A DNA stretch of 64,000 bases from contig CM030711.1 of assembly GCA_017979445.1 (NCBI GenBank), positions 5,611,221 through 5,675,220 of the forward strand, read 5' to 3'. How positions within the stretch are numbered: position 1 is the stretch's first letter; each line of letters opens with the position of its first letter. Positions 22,877 through 33,300 of this stretch are shown here, one piece after another. The notes under the pieces are model-generated. The model did not search any database. It saw nothing but the letters and a program-made list of their open reading frames with translations, and was not told the DNA's origin. The position numbers were made by a program, and so were the translations under genes. The stretch comes from Akebia trifoliata (Eukaryota; Streptophyta; Magnoliopsida; Ranunculales; Lardizabalaceae).

Positions 22877-23530
22877 TTAATGCAATTGAAGATCACGTGA
22901 CAAAAGATTCCATTACTCTTGATCAATCATCGAAAAGTTTGCTTCATACAGAAAGAATTAAATCAAAAGTTGATTGCAAGGTCACTAGAAAACGAGTAGG
23001 GTGGAAAATGAGAGTTAAGATTGTTGTAATTGATTGCAATATTATTTGGGATCGGAGAGATTTCGACTGTGAGGGCAAGGTCGCTTTTGAGGATGGTGGA
23101 TTGTTTATGTTCCTAAACATTGAAGGATGAGAATAGAGTAATTTGGGTGTATTAGCTTATTTCCATATCTCGGTTGATGTAATATCTATAAATACGGTAT
23201 GATCATCCAAGAATTCTTAATAAAATCAAATTTCTACGGAATGAGAGAAATGAAACAACAAAGCAATTATAAGAGAAATAAAACTTTTTTTTCCCTTTCT
23301 AAGGGAGAAAGGAACGACTCATGTATATAAGAAGATTTTCCACCTGTTGGAGGAGTCAAGCTATAAAGTTTAAAAAAATTAGTCGTTGTGCAGATAACTA
23401 CCGAGGGCGTAAAACATATTTCTTTTTCCATCTGTTGGAGGAGACACAGAGTATAAAAAACTAGTTGTTGTGCCTCTAAACAGAGAGAGACCAAAACTAG
23501 TCTTTTGTCTCTCTGTGAGCGTCACGTATC
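22877..23530 (+). mobile_element. Gypsy pol-end remnant plus LTR, upstream of BUD31
   Basis: Frame 22897-23130 carries a degraded C-terminal gypsy polyprotein tail ending CEGKVAFEDGGLF. A purine-rich GAGGATGGTGGA follows, then an LTR-like block from 23102 (TGTTTATG) with TATA box TCTATAAATACGG near 23188 and AATAAAATC near 23220, probably ending near 23530 (CACGTATC). It abuts the BUD31 promoter and could contribute transcription signals. The 3' end is uncertain. Confidence 0.55.
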
Positions 23531-23699
23531 TATTCTTTAAGAGAAAAATGGGGTTGTTATTGAGATGTTGAAGAAGAGTACATTTAAGTAATTTGTTTTT
23601 GTTCTATATGGGAAGACTGAGGTCAAGGGACATGTCATCAGCTTTAAAATACAAGGGATATATCAAATACTCACCAAAATGTGGAGGCGTACTTCAAGA

Positions 23700-23822
23700 T
23701 TTACCCTCCCCAAACCCCAATCCTCCTCTAGGCTCTTAACTCCTTATTTGCTTGAACTCTAGACTGAGAGAGAGAGTGGAGGTCAAGTTTTGGGATTTGT
23801 AAAGGGAGATTCGTTGAAGAAG
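23700..23822 (+). promoter_or_regulatory. Probable 5'UTR exon of BUD31
   Basis: A CT-rich then GA-rich leader ends TTGAAGAAG|GTAAGTAA, a strong plant splice donor at 23823. The matching acceptor TTGCTGATTGTGCAG ends at 25859, leaving TTGGTAGA directly before the BUD31 ATG. The resulting 5'UTR intron is 2,037 bp, with a run of about 32 A near 23866. Long leader introns are common in plant housekeeping genes. The transcription start itself is not visible. Confidence 0.55.
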
Positions 23823-23865
23823 GTAAGTAATTTGTCATTCTATTAGGGTTTAGGTTGATTTTCTG

Positions 23866-23897
<32 letters not shown>

Positions 23898-25867
23898 AGA
23901 TTGTCATTAAATTTAGGGTTTTTATTTAATTTTTTATAATTGAGATATGTATGTGTTAATTAAGAAAATTTTGAAGATTTTCATGTATTTTCCATTCCAA
24001 CTAAGATTTTAGTTTCCTTAAAGATGCAGTTCTTCCTTAATTTGTTATTAATTGAAAATCTTGTTAGTTAGGGATATGAAAGCTATGCTCAGGATGGATT
24101 CTTCAATCCATTAAGTGATTTTATTGACTTAAAAGAATTTATGTAGGCTATGTGTTTGGGAACTTGCTTGGCATAATTGAGCTATTTTTGTGGTTCAATG
24201 TGGATTTGGCTTGATTTAAGTAACTTTTCATTATTATATTGTCTTATATTTTGGTCTCCTAATGAGTTTAATTTGTATTAATTGAATGTAATCAGTGAAT
24301 AAATTATGGGTAGTTGTTGAATTGTGGGGGTGTGTGTAAATTCTAAAGAGCTAAGTATATTGCTTGGTACTAGTTTAATATAAGATTGTGGGAAGACCGT
24401 ATTTGCCTATACATTTTCTTGCAATCAAATAGAATCTTATTTCTGATTTTTTTTTTCCCTTTTCGTGGCAAATGGCACTCGTCCATTTCAGTTTCCCATC
24501 TCAGTCAGACTCGTTTTACTTACATGGAAACTGGCACTCATCCATTTTGATATCCCCATTTCAATCATTTTCATTTTACATATATGTTGTTTATTGATTT
24601 CCCTAAAATTTTCTTGCAAAACGAAGTTTGATTGAAAATTTTTGGAGGGTTTGATATATTTTACCGTGTTTCATTTTTTGGATCACTAAGTGTGAAATTT
24701 TCTATAAAACTAAGCGAATTGCCCAAAAGTTTGGGAATTAGGGAATCTTTCTAGTATTTTTCCTTTTAGATGCAATTAAGTCAGTTCAACCATGGCAAGA
24801 TTAGGATTAGATTCAACGTGAATAATTTCTTATTTAATTGTTAGTAGTTTACCATGACTTTTGTCGTATTTAGTGCAAACATGAGGGAAACAATGCATGC
24901 TTCTTGTTTTATACATCTAAAAATTTTCTTATATAACAAAATCATCTAAAAGTTATAGTTTACCTTTGTTTGTGGTGGTTAATTCTAAAGCTTTGGCTCT
25001 TTTCCTATTGGGTCCAAGCTTAGCTCATTCTATGATGATACTTTTGTTTGTAATGTCTCTTGCTTTATTGGGAAAGACTCCAAAGAAAATATGAAGTTTT
25101 TGCTCGTGTATCAGAAAACTTGTCCAACGCTAGAAACAAATTTAGAATAATTCAATGGGAGTTTACTTCTGTGAATTTAAAGCTTATTATTTGATCGAGT
25201 ATTTCAGAGTGTAGGGTTAGTATATTTTATAGTTTCTGATTCTACCATGTATTGGCATCTTGTTGGAGGATTAGTATGTTTGATAATCCAACAAGCAAGT
25301 TTTCTTTTGCAGTTCTTGTTGCAACAATTTCAGCAGTGTTCCTTTGGTGGTAGGGGTGTCGTCAGTTCAAAGGTCATCATCTCTTTTTGAGATACCATTT
25401 ATTACTATTATTATTTTATTGATAGTGGAGAAGGAGAATGCAGATCCTAGGTCTGTGGTATTGTTCCAAGTGATAAAAATCGGTGACTTTTTTGAAAATT
25501 CATGATTTTTATTAATCACCGAATAAATTTTACCTAATCATAAACTCGTCTTTTTGTTAAAAAAAAATTCACCGATTATAATATTTTAGGTTTTATTATA
25601 TTCATTTTCCTAATATTTTCTGACTATATTGACTTTTACCCTTTTTTTTCTCTCTCTCGAAGTTTTCCCTTCACAAATTATTCTGGACCCCGACTTTGTC
25701 ATTATGGTATTGTCACTCTGTTAGTGGTTTCTCATGTTTTTGGATGACATCATTATATTCACCATTATAATTAATATTATAATAAATATTGAAAATAAGC
25801 TTCATTGAGGTCCTTTATCTAGTAAATCTTACATTTCATATTTCTTGCTGATTGTGCAGTTGGTAGA

Positions 25868-28065
25868 ATGCCAAAGATAAAAACAAACCGTGTCAAATAC
25901 CCAAATGGATGGGAACTGATTGAGCCTACTCTCCGTGAGTTAGAGGCAAAGATGAGAGAAGGTGGAATGCATTATTTGACGAATGTTGTTTCGAATAATT
26001 TATTTCCAATCTTTCACTTGGACTTCCCATTATATAACTATTGCATGCTTCGTGACACAAATTCTGCATTTTTCTGACAGCTGAAAATGATCCTCACGAC
26101 GGTAAAAGAAAATGTGAAGCATTGTGGCCTATCTTCCGAATAGCACATCAGAAGAGCCGATATATTTACGACCTTTACTACCGAAGGAAAGAAATATCCA
26201 AGGAGTTGTATGAGTTTTGCTTGGATCAAGGCTATGCTGATCGTAATCTAATTGCGAAGTGGAAGAAGGTCAGTTTCGTCATCTCATGTCCCAACTTCTA
26301 TTTTGCAGCTTAGGATTATGTCTTTCTTTCCTTTATATGTGTCTGGCTCTTCAATATCCTCCTATTTGTTAGTGTTTGGAGCACCAAAATAACACTAAAA
26401 GCCTTATCCCAAAAATTTTGGGGTTGGCTGAATGACTCATATTATCCCATTTAATTCTGTCTAGAACCCAAAGGATCAGGATTCATATTAGGGGATACAC
26501 AGGCTGCTACCTGACATAATCATCATTTATCTATGCTTTGAACCAGCTATGTAGTGTAAGAGAAACACTAAATGGGCAGGTTTATAGCACCAAAACAACT
26601 ATAGCTGTTGGACATTAGTCGATCCATTTATCTTCTTCCGTGGGAATTTAGAAAGAGGGCTTCTATTGGCACCTCAACGTTTACTTATTACAACCCAATT
26701 TCTTAAATTATTTATCACACCCCAATTAAAGATTAGAACACACTATTTGAACATTACAAAATTTTGATTCAAGTTATATAATATCAACATTAAAAAGCAT
26801 TATAACACAATCAAACAACTTGAAGGGGCAGAGCCAAGAAGAAGGGCCCAGGGTGGGCAATTGTCACCCCTCAATTTATTTTGTAATGTATAATACCCCC
26901 ATATCATACCCATGTGTTTTCAAGATGCTGACATACCCCATTGACTGTTGCCCCCTGTCACTCCCCATTCAAGTTTTTCCCTCCACCCCAAGTTGTTGGG
27001 TAATTTAAAAACTCCACCACCTTTTGGTGAATATTGCAGATACCTCACTTATATGTTTTTAAATTGATGGCATGCCCACTTTAACCTTATTCCCTCCCCA
27101 CACACCACACAAATTAATTTGACATCCTTTATCAAATTGTTAAATATTTAAGATACGCCTATATTTTCAAATTGATGACATGCGCTTTGACCTTGTTCAT
27201 CTTTACTAGAGAACATAAAATGGCCTAAATACCCTCATTTTCAACATGTAATAGAAAAATCGTTTAATTTTTATTCCTAAAATCAGTTGTCTCCAAGCTC
27301 TTTTGCTTCTATAGCAAATTAATTTAAATTTCATCTTGAATCCATCATTTTGAACATCGATTTTACCCCTTTGTAGAAAATCATATAATTTTCTATTAAA
27401 AAAATCTCATAATCTTCTAATTCAAAAAACCTATTTTTTAAGATTTGAATAATAAAGTAGATTAGTCTGAAGATTGAAAATTAGAGAAATGTTTTTATCC
27501 AAGAGGTTGAAGATGGCTTGTTTTGGAAAGAGAAATTAAAGGCTTCTTGATTTCAGGTTGAAGACAAGGGTAATGAGGTTATTTTACATTAGTCTATTGG
27601 AGAAGACCGGGTCAAGCAGCTATGTAGGAGTTTGGTGAATATTTGAGATACGTTGTATTTACTGTTGGCATTACCCTTTGACTTGGGTCTTCTTTCATAG
27701 ACTAATGAGAAATTACCCAAAACCAATCATCTTCAAGTTCGAATTTAGACATTAACCATAGTTTGCCCTCCTTGGCAGAAAATCCTGGCTCCGCCCGACT
27801 TCAGCAATTTTAAAAATCTTCTCTCATTAATTGTATGCTCTAGGCTAGGCACATCTCTTTGCTTCCTCTTTTTATGCCCTTAGTTTTTGTTTTTTGGTTT
27901 AAATTGCAGTCAGGGTATGAACGTCTCTGCTGCTTACGATGCATACAGCCACGGGACCACAACTTTGCCACCACATGCGTGTGCAGAGTCCCCAAGCACC
28001 TGAGGGAAGAGAAGGTTATCGAATGCGTGCATTGTGGTTGTGGGGGTTGTGCCAGTGGAGATTGA
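25868..28065 (+). CDS. BUD31: BUD31/G10 homologue, spliceosome-associated protein
   Basis: Small, very conserved nuclear protein of the activated spliceosome (pre-mRNA splicing). Coding exons are 25868-25961, 26081-26268 and 27910-28065; introns are 119 and 1,641 bp with GT-AG ends, and the phases join cleanly. Product 145 aa, the usual plant length. Conserved stretches: [20 protein letters not shown] at the N-terminus, [18 protein letters not shown] and [20 protein letters not shown] in the middle, and a Cys-rich zinc-binding C-terminus with [29 protein letters not shown] and [14 protein letters not shown]. One change from the common plant sequence is Gly in CGCGGC, where Arg is usual. Intron 2 holds a hAT-type element of about 970 bp. 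The start is fixed by the invariant MPK N-terminus. Confidence 0.97.
26825..27797. mobile_element. Non-autonomous hAT-like element in BUD31 intron 2
   Basis: The left end reads GGGGCAGAGCCAAG and the right end CCTGGCTCCGCCCG, imperfect versions of the inverted end CAGGGGCGGAGCCAGG used by the element at 38462-38730. The body has no transposase. Flanks ACTTGAAG and ACTTCAGC agree only in part, so the 8-bp duplication is decayed. A similar body (TTTTGGTGAATATT, GAGAAGACCG, AAATTGATGGCATG-type words) is seen in DWARF27 intron 5. Confidence 0.65.
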
Positions 28066-28312
28066 TTGTTTCCAACCTCTACATCTTAACATGCAAGATT
28101 TGACGAATCATGGCTGGGATGAGCTTTGATACTGGGTAGTAGTGGGTAACATATATTGTTTTGTACTAGTCTATGTGGATGACCTATTTGATGAGGTTGG
28201 TATTCTCCCCAAAGCCTGACCTTTAGGACTGAATGTTGAACAGTAATTTTTATTAGTCTTATTTGCATCTGCAAAGAGGGTTGTGAAATCACACACACAC
28301 ATACATATATAT

Positions 28313-28676
28313 GGATCAGGATCTGTGTACACATGTATCTACTCATATATCTACAACATTCTTTGTCCTATGTGGGCTAAAAGTTTTGGATTGAGCTGAT
28401 TTTTGATGAGGATGATCATTTCTATGATGAGGAGATCATCCTCACCAAAAATCAACTCAATTTGAAACTTTTAACCTCGACGAAAGGGGTTTACAAAAAA
28501 TGGACAGTCCACAATTCTTTAACTCATAAATATGGGGTTAGAAGTTTTAGAATTAGTTGATTTTTGATGAAGATAATCTCCTCGTCATATAGATCTTCTT
28601 CACCAAAAATGAGTTCAATCCGAAATTTTTAGCCCACATAAGATAAAACATGTTGTAGATATGTGTACACGGATTT
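28313..28676. mobile_element. Mutator-like foldback MITE, copy D
   Basis: Ends are ATCTGTGTACACATGTATCT on the left and GTAGATATGTGTACACGGAT on the right (inverted). Inside are two core hairpins of the family (arms like GCTGATTTTTGATGAGGATG), separated by a spacer containing GGACAGTCCACAAT. Its terminal sequence differs from copies A-C although the core is shared. It lies 250 bp after the BUD31 stop, preceded by an AC/TA microsatellite. Confidence 0.75.
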
Positions 28677-28681
28677 ATATA

Positions 28682-28946
28682 GGGAAGCGTTGGGAGGCCC
28701 TAAAGAGAGTCAAACATTTTTCAAAATAGATGTTAAAAATTTCGGAATTGGCTGATTTTTTTTTTTTTGTGAGGATGATCTCTATGGTGAAGAGAACATC
28801 TTTACCAAAAATCAGCTCATTCCAAAACTTCTAACCCTAATTTACAAGTTGAAGAATTGTGGACCGTTCGATTTTATAAAAAATCAGCCCATTCCAAAAT
28901 TTCTAACACTTATTTTGAAAAATGTTTGGCCTTTAAACACTTCCCC
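28682..28946. mobile_element. Mutator-like foldback MITE, copy E
   Basis: It starts GGGAAGCGTTGGGAGGCCCT followed by AAAGAGAGTCAAACATTTTT and ends AAAATGTTTGGCCTTTAAAC then ACTTCCC. The core hairpin is present but the second half is shortened. It directly follows copy D, and the ends match those of copy F at 53776-54095. Confidence 0.75.
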
Positions 28947-30280
28947 TATGTGTACGAATTCTTTTCGCACCTCCATGCCAAGAAAGTGCAAAATGAAGTC
29001 ACTCCAGCACAGCTCTTTTAAGCTAATAGATTATGTGTCTTATTAACGTGGCTATCTCTCAGCCATTAAAAGAGGCTGAAGTGAAGTACAATAAAATCCC
29101 GCCACAGAGGATCTTCTCTCTAGTGGAGGGTAGGGATTCAGGTTGGAAGATCATTCGCCATGTGGTAAGAAATTCAAAGAATGCAATCAGACAACTTATC
29201 AACCCAATTTGTAAATACTTGAATGTACAGGGGGCCACATTAAATAAGAATAATGATAAATTGACTATTAAAAAAACACTCAAAATTCACTCAATAACTA
29301 GTAGATATTTTTCTTGTGCATCCAAGGGGAAAAAAAAAAAAAATCTATGATTTTCTGCACATGCCACGTCACTTGAGTGAATTGTAAATTTCATGTTTTT
29401 TTAATCAGTTTATCACGACTTGGGAGCTTTTTTCCTGCTTAGAACATCTTTAAAATTATAGTAATGATTTTCTCGCTCCCCCACTTGGCATGCTCAAAAT
29501 ACTCTCTTGAAGTGGCATGTGTTAGAACCGATCTTTTTTTCCCTTAGGAGACACGGTGCAGATGTGTATCTCTACTCTAACACATGTCATGTCAGGAGAG
29601 TATATTACCTGTGGGAGTCAAATTATCACGATTCTTAAAATTAAAATTAAGTGGGTTGAATGTCATTCCAACTCCAAGCACGACCATAAATACAAAAGAT
29701 AATCCGAGTCTTTTTTTTATTTTTTTACTCACTTTGACTTTCCTTCACATCATCCTACAAAATCATAATGAACAATGATGAATACAAGCAATAAATCATG
29801 CGCTGTTGATGTGTTAAGGGCATAAAATCACAAATCTTTTTCCTTATATGTCCTAAAGAAAATGATTTATGATTTTGTGTCTTGGCCACATCAACCACGT
29901 CCAGACCATATATGATTTATCATATTCATTCATCACGACTCAACATAAATATGTAGACTTTGTAACTTTGAATCTTGACGCAAGAGTGAGTGAGTGAGAT
30001 TATCACGACTCTTAAAAACAAATAACTTTTGCATTTTTAATGTGTCCTTCGTCCTCAACAAATAAATTTTGGCCAGCATTACTCGACCTCACAACCACAT
30101 GAGTTGTGGACTATGTTGAAACATTTTTAAGCAAAACTGTGGGGATCAGCTCAACCCACCTATTTTTAAAAGGTTTTCCGTAAGTTAGAAAAGAGTCGTT
30201 CTGGAGTGACATTAAAGTCACATCGTTTCACACATTGCTGACGTGTCGATATTCTTCAGCATTTTCCTTGTTTTTCTTCC
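28947..30280. other. Intergenic region with several small foldback elements
   Basis: About 29455-29635: nested inverted repeats (ATACTCTCTTGAAGTGGCAT against ATGTCATGTCAGGAGAGTAT), with outer ends near GTAATGATTTTC and ATTATCACGATTC. About 29805-29905: TTGATGTGTTAAGGGCATAA against a complement ending GGCCACATCAAC. The words ATTATCACGA(T/C)TCTTA recur at 29622, 30000 and 34845, so these may share an end sequence. The 105-codon frame at 29033-29350 has no domain I recognise. Confidence 0.5.
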
Positions 30281-30287
30281 TATAAAT
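30281..30287 (+). promoter_or_regulatory. Probable TATA box of DWARF27
   Basis: TATAAAT in the context TTCCTATAAATCCTAGGC, about 98 bp upstream of the ATG. It is followed by a CT microsatellite (about 30330-30350) and an AC run, so the leader would be microsatellite-rich. Confidence 0.55.
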
Positions 30288-30350
30288 CCTAGGCACCCCC
30301 CTCCCTCTTTCTCTCAGTAATACTAAGACCTCTCTCTCTCTCTCTCTCTA

Positions 30351-30351
<1 letters not shown>

Positions 30352-30383
<32 letters not shown>
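30352..30383 (+). repeat. (CA)n microsatellite in the DWARF27 leader
   Basis: Sixteen CA units ending 2-3 bp before the start codon at 30385, directly preceded by a (CT)n run. The translation start lies immediately after the repeat. Confidence 0.95.
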
Positions 30384-30384
<1 letters not shown>

Positions 30385-30386
<2 letters not shown>

Positions 30387-33300
30387 GGAAGCAAAGCTTT
30401 CTCTACATGGCAAGGGTCTTTCCGGTGCTGCCAGGGTTGGCAGAAATCTGAACCACAAAGCAGAATGTTCTCCAATAGTCCTTGCAATGTTGACAAGGCC
30501 AAGAGACAAGATCACCAGATTAACAAACACCACAACTGTTTATAACGACAACTGGTTCGATCGAATTGCCATTAATTATCTGTCCCAAAGTCTCCAAGTT
30601 ACTACAGGTTCAGTTTCTTTCTCTCTTTTAAACTACTATGGGCCATGCCATATCTTTATTTATTACAATTTTAGTCTGATTAACAAAAACTACTTCAATT
30701 CTAAGATACTGAAGACGAGTTGTAAAAAATTTTATTTTATAGGAATGAAAAATGGGAAGAGTGGTTATGAAAGCTTAGTAGATGCAGCCTCCGTTGTGTC
30801 GCGAAACTTCAACACCAAAAAACAGCAAGAACTGGTGATTCAGAGTTTGGAGAAAGCCATCCCACACTTCATTCTCTCTATGGCAAGTTCCTCTTCTTCT
30901 TCTTCTTTATAAACGTGACAAATAAATTTTTTTTGAGTTGCCTCCTTTATTAATTACTGAAATTAATATACCTCCTTATATTGAAAAGTTAGGGTTTGTT
31001 TAACTTGATTATGGACTTTATTATATATGAAAAAATTAATTAGAGGTGAAGATCGTCCTAATTAACTATGTTCATGATTCATGAGCAACAAACCTTTTAT
31101 CGTAACGAAGAATTTCATTTATGCATGGGATTTTTGAATATTTGATGAGAGATGGGAGGGGGATATAAGAATAATTCAACTAAGAAAAAAAATAAAATTG
31201 TTGGACTAAGGCCCTATTACAATTTCAATTTGAATTTTTTTTTTTTTCTTTTTGAGAGGAAGACCCAATTAAGAGAAAGTCGACGGAGATTGAAAATAGA
31301 TACGAATGCATTTCAATACCAAAAAATTGACTTAGACAGAGTTAGGACGGAGCTGGTGGGGGCAATTGCCCCCACATAACTTTGAGACACCCCTATATTT
31401 TCAACTAATTACATGTCGCATTTGTTCTCACTCCCTCACTTCTCTCCCTATTTGCCCTCACACCCTCACCTCCCTCTCTTCAAAAATTTTTTTTGAGGAC
31501 TTTGCGTCTTGATTGGGCCTTCTCATATATTAATTAAAAATGACTTAAATATCCTTTTCTTTAATTTCTAGCCAAAAACCTCTGAATTTCTCTTTAAAAC
31601 CATTAATTTATAAGTATTCAACTATACAACAAACCATAGTTGGCCCATAATAAGAAAATCTTGGCTCTGCTGCTGAGGAGGTACCTCATATTTATCTTTT
31701 TAACAAAGAAGGTAAGTCTAAAAAAAATAACCATTGTGAATTACTTTTGTTACTTATCTTTGCTTATTTGTATTATTTGTGTTTGGATGAAGGACAGATC
31801 AAGACATTTTCACCACAATCTAAATTTACAAGAGAATATTTTGCAGTCTTCACCACCATCTTTTTCGCTTGGCTGGTTGGACCCTGTGAGGTAGGAGAGC
31901 TTTATATCCAAATTATAGCCACTGTTTATTACCTTCAAAACTAATACTTATTTTTTTTCTTAAATTTTTTATTTAGGAACTAATAAGATCAAAATCAAAA
32001 CACATTCGATGATACCATTTTCATTCTAATTTTTCAATCATAAAATAGTTTAATTTCTAGTCTTTAATAAGGCTTCCACTGTTTATACTTGCATGATCAT
32101 GGTATGAAATCATGAAGTCATCCATATTCGAATACCACTTGTGAGAATATTCATTAGTAATGGAACCCATTCAAGGTAGAATTATCATAATTAAATTCAA
32201 ATATAAAATCATAAATAAATATAACAAAATTTCAGATCTAATTAAATCTGATAATTTTGATCATTCCATATGTTGATGTAAGGCTGATTAAAAAGTAAAA
32301 TAAATAAAGTGACATTCTCTCTATATTGAACTGGCATAAGGTCTAAAGAAAATGGCTTTATGAACATAAATTTATGAACCCAGGTGAAGGAGTCAGAAAT
32401 AGAGGGAAGATTGGAGAAGAATGTGGTCCATGTAAAGAAATGCAGGTAACTATATTTATCTTGCTCTAAGCTAATAAGTACACAGAGAGATTAGATGGAT
32501 TTATATCCATGGATGTGAGCGTGAGAAATCTATGATAAAACAACTTGATCGACGCTCATGACCGTTCAATCTATAATTGCAGCACCAACACCACCATCAT
32601 CATCATTTTTATTTTTGTAGATTTTTGGAGGGGACTAATTGCGCGGGAATGTGTATCAATCTCTGTAAGCTGCCCTCACAGAAGTTTATTAAGGAGTCTT
32701 TAGGAATGCCAGTCAACATGGTACCCAGTAAGTATTTAATTAGCTTCATAATATTTTGCTTTTTGTAGTTATTCAAATTAGTCAAACAAAGTAAATTTAC
32801 ATACATTTTATGATTCCTACCTTTCAATTCTTCTATGTTAAGATCAAGCTCACCTACTAATTGTTGCCATTCATATAGAAAAATAGTTTGGCCAAGTTTT
32901 AATTAACTTTCCATTAATTGAACGGTCATGATTAAAGGAATTTTAATCAAACACATAGAAGGCTTATCATGTACTCATTTAATAATCATGTCAAAAACTT
33001 AAATCCAAACCCGACACATTTATTAAATAAGTAACTTGACCTGACCCATGCTTCTAATATTAATTGAAAAAATAATTTTCATTTCCATCATCAAAAACAC
33101 AATATCATTATTAAAAATAAAGTCACGCAACCATAAATCAATATCTACCAACATAAATTAAGTATCACAAAACATAAACTAAGTTTCATCTAAAAAAATG
33201 TATCACAATCAATTAAAGGGACGAGAAAAGAAGAAAAAGAACATGGTTAATTTGATAAATATCTTAAATACCCTCTATATTTTATAAAAGTTGAAAAAAT

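Larger units (their letters stand above)
22877..25371 (+). repeat. Right arm of the large inverted duplication (mate 18064-20185)
   Basis: This 2,495-bp arm is the inverted counterpart of 18064-20185. It holds a gypsy pol-end and LTR (22877-23530), then the BUD31 promoter and probable first exon, then most of the BUD31 5'UTR intron, and stops about 490 bp before the BUD31 coding start. The block 23506-24138, with the promoter, has no counterpart in the left arm. Confidence 0.92.

Noticed and set aside
29033..29350. 105-codon frame between BUD31 and DWARF27
   Set aside because: No recognisable domain, ends in a Lys run from a poly-A tract; likely chance.
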